Below are positions 25,640 to 35,012 of a stretch of 64,000 bases of DNA, piece by piece (positions within the stretch are counted from its first letter, which is position 1; every line of letters starts with the position of its first letter). Source of the DNA: Leptobrachium leishanense (taxonomy: Eukaryota; Chordata; Amphibia; Anura; Megophryidae); contig CM019066.1 in NCBI GenBank assembly GCA_009667805.1, positions 327,790,690 through 327,854,689 of the forward strand, in the 5' to 3' direction. Position numbers and translations under genes: made by a program. The notes below the pieces were generated by a model. It worked only from the letters and a program-made list of their open reading frames with translations, was not told the origin of the DNA and ran no database searches.

Positions 25640-26380
25640 GAAAGGATAGAGAGAGAAATGGAAAGGAGAGAGAGAACACTGAGAACAGAGCGCACTTAAC
25701 AGAGCGAGAAAACCGAAAACGCGAAAGAGAAAGGAGAGCGCGTGAAAGAGAAAGGAGAGAGAGAACAAGCGAGCGTGCGAGAGAACAAGCGAGCGTGCGA
25801 GAGAACAAGAGCGCGTGCGAGAGAACAAGAGAGCGTGCGAGAGAACAAGAGAGCGTGCGAGAGAACAAGAGAGCGTGCGAGAGAACAAGAGAGCGTGCGC
25901 GAGAACAAGAGAGCGTGCGCGAGAACAAGAGAGCGTGCGCGAGAACAAGAGAGCGCGCGAGAGCGCGAACACGGAGAGAGCGCGAACACGGAGAGAGCGC
26001 GAACACGGAGAGAGCGCGAACACGGAGAGAGCGCGAACACGGAGAGAGCGCGAACAGAACGAACAAGAATGGAGAGAGCAAGCACGGAGAGCGAGCACGG
26101 AGCGAGCGAGCATGGAGAGAGAGAGCGAGCGAGCATGGAGAGAGAGAGCGAGCGAGCATGGAGAGAGAGAGAGCGAGCGAGCATGGAGAGAGAGAGCGAG
26201 CGAGCATGGAGAGAGAGAGCGAGCGAGCATGGAGAGAGAGAGAGCGAGCGAGCATGGAGAGAGAGAGAGCGAGCGAGCATGGAGAGAGCGAGCGAGCGAG
26301 CATGGAGAGAGCGAGCGAGCGAGCATGGAGAGAGCGAGCGAGAACGGAGAGGGCGAACGAGAACGGAGAGGAAGTGCAAT
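25640..26380. repeat. Purine-rich compound minisatellite in disp1 intron
   Basis: The plus strand is almost pure purine with regular C/T interruptions. There are three successive unit types: a 20-bp GAGAACAAGAGAGCGTGCGA-like unit (about 25780-25960), a 17-bp GCGAACACGGAGAGA-like unit (25965-26055), and GAGCGAGCGAGCATGGAGAG with variable GA expansion (26100-26340). Open frames of 230-300 codons on both strands arise only because the units lack stops. Confidence 0.9.
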
Positions 26381-26399
26381 TTCCCCCTGCAACTGCAAT

Positions 26400-27299
26400 T
26401 ATCATTTAGCTCTAATCCAGTATATTTCTGAGAAGGAGATTACTCCATACAATGCAGAAATGGCTGCAAAAAAATTTAAAATCTACAATCAGAGCCCGAC
26501 TTTTAAAGCAAAATAAATAACACAAGGCATTTCAAGACGTGTTAACACTGCTGACAGAAGGGACTGTTCAGGCCGGCGCAGAGAACACAGACAGAGCCAT
26601 AACTCAGTGGCGGAGATCAAGTAAGAGATTCTGCGCATTGGTTGAATGCTTTGCTTGCTGAAGCCATTATATCTTCTATAAACAGATTATAATTCAACAG
26701 CCCTGTTTAATGAGACAATTTTTACTGCTCTCTGTGAACTGCAGCAGAAAGGCCTGAACAGTTTGTATTTCATGTTTAATTGCCTGTGTGCCCTTCGGTA
26801 ATCTCAGGCCATCTGATTTTCATTAGCGAGCATACCACAAATTGCCTTTAACATACAATTACCAAGAGCGAGGGCCCTCGGGCTGCAGCCGAACACACTA
26901 CTGCACGGAGACTCATCCAGAGAGATGGAGCAAGGCTTCTTCAGGTATAGAAAGGAACGCAAGCCTACCTTTAATAGAGCATTCTTTCAATAAATAAATG
27001 ATCAGCGTTCCGGAGTGGAACGAACTGTACATTAAAATGTATTAGGACCTTTCTACCTCGACGGCAGCAGAGGGTGATGTGCAGAAAGGAAAGTCACGGG
27101 TCGAGCAAGGTACTATGTGTATATTGAGAAAATCTGCAAGGGTGGCACTCCATGAGACCGACAGACACAAAGGTGGCAGTGCCCACAGCGGCATAAAAGA
27201 GAAGCGAAGTAAAGTAAGCGCATCATGGTAAATGGGGGCTGCTTCCTCCCTCTCTAGATCTAGGTCTTGCCCTAATTTAAAGTAATCCCCATAACACCA
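26400..27299. other. disp1 intron, non-repetitive; possible conserved non-coding sequence
   Basis: No ORF or repeat recognised. 26690-26870 has balanced composition and motifs such as TTTAATTGCC and TTTTCATTAGCG that often occur in vertebrate developmental enhancers. This is impression only. Confidence 0.35.
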
Positions 27300-27307
27300 C
27301 TGTAGAA

Positions 27308-27438
27308 CAGGGATCTCAAAAGCTGGCCCCCCAGATGTTTATTGCCTACAATTCCCAGAATGCAATAATCCGACAGAATCCTGAGATGTGTAGTTAAGAA
27401 ACATCGGGGTGGGGGGGGGGCAGCGTTTGAGATCCCTG
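27308..27438. mobile_element. hAT-like MITE of the CAGGGATCTCAAA family
   Basis: Ends CAGGGATCTCAAA / TTTGAGATCCCTG, flanked by CTGTAGAA (27300-27307) and CTGTGGAA (27439-27446), a 7-of-8 duplication. The interior has CCCAGATGTTTATTGCC and its inverted partner. A related fragment follows at 27540-27630. Confidence 0.8.
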
Positions 27439-28348
27439 CTGTGGAATATGTTGGTGCAATACAAAAAAAATACATGGGTACGACACGTGTAAGAGCAGAA
27501 CGAGAGCACTGGTTTACGTCTGCAATGTGACATATAGTCTGCCCCCCCCCAAATTGTTTATTGCCGACATTTCCCAGAATGCCCTGAATGCAATAGGTGG
27601 ACAGAGAATCATGGGAGATGTAGTTCTGAAACATCATAAAAAGTTTAATTCGTTATATATGCAATAAATCAGATCAAGCTCAAAAACCAAACCATCATTT
27701 TAAGAACAGCAGGTCATCTCAATCACCTGGTGTGGAGGCCAGAACATCATGTACAGACATCTCGTGTCTTCGGTCATTGCACTTAAGTGAGGTATATATG
27801 TGGGACCGTCCTAAATGTACACACTAAGTGAATGTAAACACATATGGAGCAAACCCCCCCCAAAAGCGTTTGAAGTCTGACAGAAGTTTGCTCCGTGGCA
27901 TGAAGGTGCAACATTCCACATAAATCAGCGCTGGGTCAGCAATCCCATCCACTCTCACGGGGATGACAGACTTGACATCGGTTAGGTCACTGGTTCATAA
28001 AAGGGACATTCCACCATGGAGAAGACACTATTTGTGGACACAAATTGTGTGGGGGGGGGGGGTTGTTACAAATATCCCCCTTCTTTAAATTCCTTTGTTA
28101 GCCATAGAGCCCTTAGCTTAGCAGCTTCTGCGTGACGTTCCCCCAGAGAAGGAGGGGACTCGTCCATTCAGAATTCTCCCAAATCATACGGCAGTGCTGA
28201 GCTTATCATGTTTTGTGGAATATCGTTAAATGGTCAGCTTTCTGCCGTAGATGGTGAACATCTGAACAGGTCGTTAAGCAGATTACCTGGATAACAGCTG
28301 TACCTTTATAGACCAACCTGTGTTAGGAAGGACAAGGTCGTTTTAGAT

Positions 28349-29051
28349 CAGGGGTCTCAAACTCGAATTACCCGAGGGCCACTGTACAAATTTTCATATC
28401 CTATGGGGGCCGCATGCAAAATTTCTAACTTATTTTTTTTTATTATTAAACAGTGTATTCTTTTCATTTACAGCAAAGTCTATTTTTTTGTTCCTAAGCA
28501 ATGCATTGTCCATTTGTCACGTACAAAATGAGCAGTACCACTGCCGTTACTCACCTGCTCATTTCCAAAAGAAAAATAAAAAATCTTTTTAACTGTATTT
28601 AATTTTATTATAACTTTTTCTCTTTTTACCCAGTACATGGTGGAGTTTTTGATTCTGGCCTTTCCAATCACACCTAAACTGTCCTTGTATCTACTATGGA
28701 TCCAGAGGTCTGAAGGACCCCTGCATCTCTCCTGTAACGGGATCATGCTGACCAGGGGGAATCCCAGAGAGTGATGTCCACACACGGCCCCGGGGGGGGC
28801 ATTCCACAGCAAGGGCTGATGGCAGCCCGCTGTGGCTGAAGCCCCTGCTTGGTGCCAGATCGGCACAGAGCGGGGGCCCAACACGACAGGCGTGGAGTGT
28901 GCTGGGGAGGGAATCCCCATGAGGCTCCATGCACGTCCAGGGCTGCAGGGGCAGCAAGGCTAATCCGGACCGGGTCAATCTGCCCCTGGCTGTGGGCCAT
29001 TTGTAACGGTGTAACATTTGTGGCCCTAGGGCTGGTACTTTGAGACCCCTG
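28349..29051. mobile_element. hAT-like non-autonomous element, 703 bp
   Basis: CAGGGGTCTCAAACTCG at the left and TTTGAGACCCCTG at the right, with TTTTAGAT (28341-28348) and CTTTAGAT (29052-29059) as flanking duplication. The inner part is GC-rich near 28700-29000. No transposase. Confidence 0.82.
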
Positions 29052-29197
29052 CTTTAGATGCTGAATAATTTGCTATAGGTGCATTGTTCGGGAAGTGGCA
29101 CAGAGAGGAAGGGAAAAGGGGCACAGAGAGGAAGGGAAAAGGGGCACAGAGGGGAAAATTCAGGTGGGAACAGGAATGCTGTGGACAATAACTTCAA

Positions 29198-29428
29198 TCA
29201 CAAAATTTTCCTATTCCATAACGGAAAGTTTAGATTTTAATAAGGACACGGAGGCGAGTATTTGCTATTCTCTCTTAACTGCCCCAACAGCAGCGAAGAA
29301 AACTTTATTGAAAATTAACAGAAAACAAACAGTCCTCCCTTCCCCAACGTGGGGAGGGGGACCAAGCTCCCCAGCTCCTCCCCATCCAGTCCATAAGTCA
29401 CTCCCCCGGAAGCAGCCCCTCCTCTTTC
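29198..29428. repeat. DIRS left (3') inverted terminal repeat
   Basis: This is the partner of the right repeat, with 61 extra outer bases beginning TCACAAAATTTTCC. On the minus strand it carries AATAAA at 29309-29304, suitably placed to end the element's sense RNA. Confidence 0.9.
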
Positions 29429-29667
29429 GAAGCTGCGACCTGACACCGGTGGGAGCCTCAGAAGCAAAACTGGAGTAGGAGATCGGGAGCCAAGGCGTAG
29501 GGAAACCCTATCAGGAACTCAGAAGGCTGAAATAGACAAAAGACATGAAAGAACAGTGAGACACTGAAATCTGGTTAAACAAAGGGAGCCCTGGCAGCCG
29601 CCAAAACAGTCCATCCCATTCCAGGAGTGATGCGTGAATCAAACAAACCGGGTGGGGTAGGGCGGGA

Positions 29668-29767
29668 AATACTCGCCTCCGTGTCCTTATTAAAATCTAA
29701 ACTTTCCGTTATGGAATAGGAAAATTTTGTGATTTTAAGGCAGGACACGGAGGCTTCGTATTTGCTA
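29668..29767. repeat. DIRS internal complementary region
   Basis: The first about 60 bases are the reverse complement of the left extremity and the rest repeats the right extremity, so the two outer ends are joined back to back. In the DIRS model this region templates completion of the ends and formation of the circular intermediate. It begins 2 bp beyond the recombinase stop codon. Confidence 0.9.
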
Positions 29768-29769
29768 GT

Positions 29770-32700
29770 TCAAAGCGGAACAGGAGCCGCATCCGACCAA
29801 TGGACAATGGGCTTAAAGTAGAAGGTACGAAACGTGGATTCGCTAGACCAGTCAGCCGCACGTAAGATGTCCTCCAGTCGACATCCCATCGAGGCCGCCT
29901 TAGAGGCGGAGGCACTACGGACAGAATGGGCCCCGAAAGCCGACACATCCACCCCGGCTTGTGCCATAAGCCATCGCATCCAACGAGCCAAAGTGGGAGA
30001 GGAGACCGGTTTATGAGGAGATCGAAAAGAGACAAAGAGAGGTGAAACCGGGAGAACCCTGAAGGAGTGAGTACGAGACTCGTACTCCCGGAGACACGAA
30101 ACCGGGCAGAGACGGGGAGAGACCCGAAAAGACGGGAAGAGTACCGAAGTCAGGGACGTCTTGGTACGACGTGTGATATCGAAGCGTACACCTTCTGGAA
30201 CATAAGAACGGGCGCCGAAATCCAGCGCCCTGACATCTCCGACACGTTTGCAGGCCACTAAACAGAAAAGCATAAGGAGTTTCGCCGAGAGGGCCTGCAG
30301 TGAGAGAGCGGCATTCTCAGGCCAGCGATCCAGGAAGGAGAGGATCCGGGACACGTCCCATGTGCAGGAGTATTTGGGTGCCGGAGGGCGGGAGAAGCGC
30401 ATGCCTCGTAGCAGGCGACAGACCAAAGGATGGGAGCCCGCGGCGACTCCCGAAAATCCAGAATGGCCAGCCGAAATGGCCGAACGAAGGACATTCACTG
30501 TGCGATAAGCCTTACCAGAGTCGAAGGCGTGGGTGAGGAAGTCCAGGAGGGCTGTCACAGGGGCCGAAAAGGGATCTCTATCCCGTTCCAGACACCAGCC
30601 AGCCCACCCATCCCATGCGGACTTGTAGGCGAGTCGGGTACCCGGAGCCCAGGATTGGAGCAAGAGGTCTGTAGTGCGCTCCGAAAGGCGTGAGCCTGTA
30701 GGGGGGTGCCAGAGAGCCACCACGCCAGGAGTTGAAGACGGTGGGAGGTCATCAGTGGGTGGGGTTGTCCCTCGTGGTCTAGTAGAAGGTCCGGGGAGGG
30801 AGGCAGAAGCCTCGGGACATCCATCGCCATACTCAAGAGTGTTGGGAACCACGGTTGAGACTTCCAAAACGGTGTTATCAGGACCACTGAAGCCTCCTGA
30901 GCTCGGATCTGTGACAGAGTGCGAGCAATGAGGACGAACGGTGGGAAGGCATAGTGGGGGCCCTTGGACCAATCCTGGAGGAACGCATCCGTGGCCCTGG
31001 CGTCCGGATCTGGTCTCCAGCTGAAGAAGTCTGGTAGCTGAGTATTGAGCCTGGAGGCGAACAAGTCGATCTGGAAAGGCCCCCAGAGCGCGGATAGTGT
31101 AGAGAAACTGTGCCGTGACAGTCGCCAGTCTCCCGAGTCCGCGAAGTGCCTGGAGTTCCAATCGGCCACTTCGTTGGTCAGACCGGGAATGAACTGGGCG
31201 TGGACCGAGATCCCGAGGGGAAGGCAGAATTCCCAGAGTCGCAGAGCCATGGCAGATAGGTCTGCAGAGCGAGGGCCTCCCAGGCCGTTGATGTAGCGGA
31301 CTGCAGGTATGTTGTCCATCCGAAGTACGACCGAGTCCGGAGGTGAGCGTCGTGCAAAGCACCGGAGTGCAAATAATCCCGCCAGGAGTTCTAGGCAATT
31401 GATGTGCCACAACTGTTCCGGAGGTGACCAGCGACCGCCTGTCTCCTGGGACCCACATCTCGCGCCCCAGCCCAGTCTGCTGGCATCCGAATCGATGGTC
31501 ATCGTGGGAGGAGGGGGTACCAGGGGGCGACCGTTCCAGGTGACTATGTTGTCTATCCACCATCGTAGATCCGATCTGGCGTCCTCTGTCAGCGTCACGT
31601 GATCCGTATAGTCGAGGTTCGCCCGGAGTGAACGGGCCTTCAATCGTTGGAGGGCCCTGTAGTGTAGTGGTCCCGGGTGAACCGCCATGCGAGCCGCCGC
31701 TAGGAGGCCCACCGTACGGGCCAAGGAGCGGAGGGGGAAGGTCTTCTTCCTGAGCAGTATCCTTGCATCCTTCCTGATCGAGGAGATCTTTGACAGTGGA
31801 AGACTGAGGTTCATGAGGTCGGAGTCCACCACGAAGCCCAGGAATTCTATAGAGCGAGTGGGCGTGAGAATCGATTTCTCTGGATTGAGAAGGAACCCTA
31901 GTTCCTGGAATAGGGAAATAGTGTCGCGTAGATGGGTCCGAAGGGTGTGAGGTGATTGGGACATGAGAAGAACATCGTCCAGGTAGATCACCAGTCGGAT
32001 ACCCCGAGCACGGAGGGAGGAAACCACGGGTCTGAGTAGCTTGGTGAAGCATCGTGGGGCGGACGACAGTCCGAAGGGGAGGCAGGAGAATCTCCATAGT
32101 TTGCCGTTCCAGCGGAATTGTAAGAGGTCCCTTTGGGATTCCGTTATGGGAACTGAGAGGTAGGCATCTTTGAGGTCGAGTTTGACCATCCAATCTCCCA
32201 GAAGGAGCATGTCCTTTAACGTGGGGATGCCCTCCATCTTGAAATGATGGTAAGTGACCCAATCGTTGAGGGAGCGGAGGTTGATGACCGGACGGAACCC
32301 CCCGCCTTTCTTTGACACCAGGAAGAGGGAGCTGATGAAGCCCCTCGGATTGGGTAAAGCGGGTTCTATGGCCCTTTTGCGGTTGAGGTCTATCACCTCT
32401 GAATGGATGAGCGTCCGAAGGGCATCCGCGAGCCGAGGAGGGTGGGGAAAATGTGTCTGAGTGGGAAAACCGCAGAGTTCTATCCGGTAACCCATCACGG
32501 TGGAGAGGACCCACGGGTCCGATGTGAGTGAAGCCCATCTTGGGAGGAATTGAGTGAGGCGGCCGCCCACGGCAACTAGGGACGAGGGGATAATGTAAAT
32601 TGGTCTTACCTTGTCCTTGTGGAACGGGAGGACCACCTCTGCCACCTCTGTATCCGCGGGCTCGCCAAGCTCGTGACCTCGGAGGGTAGAAGGAGCTGGA

Positions 32701-34137
32701 ACCACGGAAGCCACTGGAACCAACGGTGGGCTGAGTGTTGGAAGCGGAGCCTCTAGCGATGCGGGAATTATTAGCGCCCGCTCGGCCGACAGGGCGACCC
32801 CTGAACCTGCCGGCCCTGCCAAAAACGCGGTTAGGTGAGAAAATGCGTTTAAGAGATGCCTCCGACTTGTCGATTGAATTGAATGCCTGAGTGTATTCCC
32901 CCATGTCTTTGAGAAAAGGTTTCCCGAAAAGGAAGCCCTGTGCGGAGGCACCTAGGTCATTGGTGGCTAGGTGTAGCATCTCAGTGTCAATTTTGAGCAG
33001 AATGCTCTTACGTCTCTCGGTTGAGAGGGCAGCATTGGCGTTGCCAAGCAGACATAGGAATCGTTGGACCCATTCCGTGACCTCGTAAGGATCCATCAGT
33101 GATGCATTGGTTTTGGCCTCCTCTGCCAGTTGGAAGAGCTTAATCAGGGGGCCGGCTGTATCCAGGAGACGGTCCTGGCAGCCTTTAATGGCAAATTCAA
33201 TGCCTCTTTTGGGGTTCCAGCCACGCTTGGACACAATTTTTTGGAAGCTGACGTCCACATTGGGAGTCAGGCATGATTTTCCGGCAGTAACCGGGCGAGG
33301 ACATTCTAATTTCATTTTGGCCCTGTCCTCTTTGGTCATAGGGCACCTGATGTGCGAGTCGACCCATTGCTCCACGTGTGGAGACGCGTACCAGATCGTG
33401 GAATTAGGACGAGCAATATCCTCAGGCTCGAAGAGGGGATTGCCCTGCGGATCGTACACCACCGTAGCCCGAGATCGGGGTTGGCAAGTGGGTGCGTCCG
33501 CGTCTAGCAAATCTAAGTCCTCCGGAGCGTGGAGTTCGAGGACTTCACCCTCAGCCATCCCTGGATCTGCTTCGTCCTGATCTGAATCTGAGTAGTCAGT
33601 GAGGGTGACTATAGGTTTAGTACGGCAGACTTTTTTGGTCTTTTTAACCCGAGCCCCTTGGGGTAGGGTGCGCTTTCTTGGCACAAGTGCCGTGGTGGCT
33701 GGTTTAGGCAGTGATCTGGGGGTGCCGGCCCCTCTGCTGCTGCTGCTTGCAGCTGGACTACCGGTGGGAAGTCCGATCTCGGGTGCACAGAGTGCGGGGT
33801 CTAAGCCCATATTCAGGTCCTCTGGAGGGACATCAGGGATCTCTGGAGCCGGATCAACATGAATGGGGGGGAGGGTGGAGGAGATGGCCTCCGTGAGAGA
33901 TTTGTGCCATGACTCAGAGAGTGAGGAAACTGCTGCAGCCACTGCCTGTGAGACGGATGTCTGCAGGGAAGCCTCCATGCGGGCAAATCTGGACTCTGTA
34001 GAAAGTCGTTTAGATTTTTTATGTTTCTTGCGGGCATATTGCTCTGGGGAGAGGGAGCCTCGTTCAGATCCGGGGTCTGAGGATGGTACGTCCTCCGAGG
34101 AGGGAGCATCAGTTTGGCCAGGCTTGGGAGCCGACAT
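29770..34137 (-). CDS. DIRS Gag and tyrosine recombinase in one open frame (1455 codons)
   Basis: The ATG at 34137 starts a Gag-like protein of about 510 residues. It has a Ser/Pro-rich N-terminus with a basic KKHKKSKR patch, an acidic middle, a helical core around GWNPKRGIEFAIKG, and a C-terminus rich in RG/RGG repeats, as in DIRS Gags. The same frame stays open through about 1.9 kb that encodes reverse transcriptase in another frame. It ends with a tyrosine recombinase of about 320 residues (roughly 30740-29770). The catalytic residues are R near 1298 (ACKRVGDVRAL), HSVR near 1404-1407 and Y near 1440 (TFRTFYFKP). The middle third is Pro/Ser/Arg-rich with no recognisable fold and may never be translated as such. 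The recombinase joins the circular DNA copy to a new site. Separate Gag and recombinase products, for example by splicing, are more likely than one giant protein. Confidence 0.85.
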   Translation of the reverse strand: MSAPKPGQTDAPSSEDVPSSDPGSERGSLSPEQYARKKHKKSKRLSTESRFARMEASLQTSVSQAVAAAVSSLSESWHKSLTEAISSTLPPIHVDPAPEIPDVPPEDLNMGLDPALCAPEIGLPTGSPAASSSSRGAGTPRSLPKPATTALVPRKRTLPQGARVKKTKKVCRTKPIVTLTDYSDSDQDEADPGMAEGEVLELHAPEDLDLLDADAPTCQPRSRATVVYDPQGNPLFEPEDIARPNSTIWYASPHVEQWVDSHIRCPMTKEDRAKMKLECPRPVTAGKSCLTPNVDVSFQKIVSKRGWNPKRGIEFAIKGCQDRLLDTAGPLIKLFQLAEEAKTNASLMDPYEVTEWVQRFLCLLGNANAALSTERRKSILLKIDTEMLHLATNDLGASAQGFLFGKPFLKDMGEYTQAFNSIDKSEASLKRIFSPNRVFGRAGRFRGRPVGRAGANNSRIARGSASNTQPTVGSSGFRGSSSFYPPRSRAWRARGYRGGRGGPPVPQGQGKTNLHYPLVPSCRGRPPHSIPPKMGFTHIGPVGPLHRDGLPDRTLRFSHSDTFSPPSSARGCPSDAHPFRGDRPQPQKGHRTRFTQSEGLHQLPLPGVKERRGVPSGHQPPLPQRLGHLPSFQDGGHPHVKGHAPSGRLDGQTRPQRCLPLSSHNGIPKGPLTIPLERQTMEILLPPLRTVVRPTMLHQATQTRGFLPPCSGYPTGDLPGRCSSHVPITSHPSDPSTRHYFPIPGTRVPSQSREIDSHAHSLYRIPGLRGGLRPHEPQSSTVKDLLDQEGCKDTAQEEDLPPPLLGPYGGPPSGGSHGGSPGTTTLQGPPTIEGPFTPGEPRLYGSRDADRGRQIGSTMVDRQHSHLERSPPGTPSSHDDHRFGCQQTGLGREMWVPGDRRSLVTSGTVVAHQLPRTPGGIICTPVLCTTLTSGLGRTSDGQHTCSPLHQRPGRPSLCRPICHGSATLGILPSPRDLGPRPVHSRSDQRSGRLELQALRGLGRLATVTAQFLYTIRALGAFPDRLVRLQAQYSATRLLQLETRSGRQGHGCVPPGLVQGPPLCLPTVRPHCSHSVTDPSSGGFSGPDNTVLEVSTVVPNTLEYGDGCPEASASLPGPSTRPRGTTPPTDDLPPSSTPGVVALWHPPTGSRLSERTTDLLLQSWAPGTRLAYKSAWDGWAGWCLERDRDPFSAPVTALLDFLTHAFDSGKAYRTVNVLRSAISAGHSGFSGVAAGSHPLVCRLLRGMRFSRPPAPKYSCTWDVSRILSFLDRWPENAALSLQALSAKLLMLFCLVACKRVGDVRALDFGARSYVPEGVRFDITRRTKTSLTSVLFPSFRVSPRLCPVSCLREYESRTHSFRVLPVSPLFVSFRSPHKPVSSPTLARWMRWLMAQAGVDVSAFGAHSVRSASASKAASMGCRLEDILRAADWSSESTFRTFYFKPIVHWSDAAPVPL
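30555..32951 (-). CDS. DIRS reverse transcriptase, RNase H and methyltransferase-like domains
   Basis: The frame is 798 codons, +1 relative to Gag. RT blocks include FLVSKKGGGFRPVINLR (near 210-226), VKLDLKDAY (256-264) and the catalytic YLDD at 323-326. RNase H follows, with TIDSDAS (D487/D489), the E of NCLELLA (521), RMDN (D546) and EVADWNS (D597). After it comes IDLFASRLNTQLP, FFSWRPDPDARATDAF and LQDWS, resembling the Dam-like methyltransferase domain of vertebrate DIRS elements. The listed first codon is GTG and the first ATG is near codon 153 (32495), just upstream of the RT core. Translation therefore probably uses frameshifting, splicing or internal initiation. No internal stop is seen. 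The 5' part overlaps Gag and the 3' part overlaps the recombinase. Confidence 0.92.
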   Translation of the reverse strand: MPPHRASFSGNLFSKTWGNTLRHSIQSTSRRHLLNAFSHLTAFLAGPAGSGVALSAERALIIPASLEAPLPTLSPPLVPVASVVPAPSTLRGHELGEPADTEVAEVVLPFHKDKVRPIYIIPSSLVAVGGRLTQFLPRWASLTSDPWVLSTVMGYRIELCGFPTQTHFPHPPRLADALRTLIHSEVIDLNRKRAIEPALPNPRGFISSLFLVSKKGGGFRPVINLRSLNDWVTYHHFKMEGIPTLKDMLLLGDWMVKLDLKDAYLSVPITESQRDLLQFRWNGKLWRFSCLPFGLSSAPRCFTKLLRPVVSSLRARGIRLVIYLDDVLLMSQSPHTLRTHLRDTISLFQELGFLLNPEKSILTPTRSIEFLGFVVDSDLMNLSLPLSKISSIRKDARILLRKKTFPLRSLARTVGLLAAARMAVHPGPLHYRALQRLKARSLRANLDYTDHVTLTEDARSDLRWWIDNIVTWNGRPLVPPPPTMTIDSDASRLGWGARCGSQETGGRWSPPEQLWHINCLELLAGLFALRCFARRSPPDSVVLRMDNIPAVRYINGLGGPRSADLSAMALRLWEFCLPLGISVHAQFIPGLTNEVADWNSRHFADSGDWRLSRHSFSTLSALWGPFQIDLFASRLNTQLPDFFSWRPDPDARATDAFLQDWSKGPHYAFPPFVLIARTLSQIRAQEASVVLITPFWKSQPWFPTLLSMAMDVPRLLPPSPDLLLDHEGQPHPLMTSHRLQLLAWWLSGTPLQAHAFRSALQTSCSNPGLRVPDSPTSPHGMGGLAGVWNGIEIPFRPL

Positions 34138-34516
34138 GGTTAAAAGGAAGCGAACGGCTGCAGAGCTAGGCTGAGCGGAGAGTGCGTGTGTGTGCCGCGC
34201 TGTGTGAAGGGGAAATCCAAGATGGCGGCCGCTACCTCCCGCGATACTGCGGGGTTTGAGGGGGCGTGGCTAGAGACGCGTGTGGAGCTCGTGCGCGCAA
34301 TGCAGGGATACAGCGCGAGAAATCAAAGCTGTGCAGAGACAGGGAGAATGCCCGAACCCGGCGCCGGCTAACACTGCCGACGCCAGGAACGGACGAATGA
34401 GCGAACCGCCGCGGTTTTGGACCGGGTCGGGAAGCTCTGAGAGTAAAAAGGAGATAGAAGTAGATAAATATATGAGAGCTAATACTTATCTGACTGCTAC
34501 CGCCGGGAGCAGCGAA

Positions 34517-34715
34517 GAAAGAGGAGGGGCTGCTTCCGGGGGAGTGACTTATGGACTGGATGGGGAGGAGCTGGGGAGCTTGGTCCCCCTCCCCACGTTG
34601 GGGAAGGGAGGACTGTTTGTTTTCTGTTAATTTTCAATAAAGTTTTCTTCGCTGCTGTTGGGGCAGTTAAGAGAGAATAGCAAATACGAAGCCTCCGTGT
34701 CCTGCCTTAAAATCA
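34517..34715. repeat. DIRS right (5') inverted terminal repeat
   Basis: 34517-34686 is the exact reverse complement of 29259-29428. The outer 29 bp (34687-34715) differ from the left end and are copied in the internal complementary region. The sense transcript reads leftward from here, so this end should hold the element's promoter. An AATAAA at 34636-34641 faces out of the element on the plus strand. Confidence 0.9.
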
Positions 34716-35012
34716 GGCCAAGCGTTGCCTAGTGTACTCCAGGTCATAACCGTACTGAATATAAATGTGTTTCCTGTGCTGTGTTGCCCAACATTGTTAT
34801 AATTGCATAATGACACCGCACTATTTTATTAATTGCAGTGCCATTCTATCACTGCACTCATGAGCAGATACTGGCAGTGTAACAGGACCCGTAACATTTA
34901 GTCAGCACATGTCAAGCCAAAGGTCAGGTAGAAAGTTTCCGGCATTATGAAATCAAAGAGATAAAACAATTTGTAAAGAATGTAGCAAGCATTTGCTCTT
35001 TATTGCACTTAC

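Larger units (their letters stand above)
29198..34715 (-). mobile_element. DIRS-type tyrosine-recombinase retrotransposon, apparently complete
   Basis: This is a 5.5-kb element on the minus strand inside the last disp1 intron. The outer ends form inverted repeats: 29259-29428 and 34517-34686 are perfect reverse complements over 170 bp by eye. The left extremity carries a further 61 bp and the right a further 29 bp. Both extremities reappear joined as an internal complementary region at 29668-29767. Inverted repeats plus such a region define the DIRS order, which replicates through a circle and integrates with a tyrosine recombinase rather than a DDE integrase. No target-site duplication is seen, as expected. 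Gag, RT/RNase H/MT and recombinase frames are all open. Intact frames and identical ends argue for a recent insertion. Confidence 0.93.

Noticed and set aside
25780..25960. Regular short repeats resembling a CRISPR array
   Set aside because: No distinct spacers, no cas genes, and a vertebrate genome; these are tandem minisatellite units. The same applies to 41605 and 51636.
25502..26516. Six overlapping ORFs of 227-298 codons on both strands, rich in Arg/Glu or Ser/Leu/Ala
   Set aside because: They are translations of the purine-rich minisatellite. Every frame is open because the units contain no stops.
33107..33580. 157-codon plus-strand ORF and many others between 29834 and 34174 on the plus strand
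   Set aside because: Antisense shadows of the DIRS gag and RT genes.
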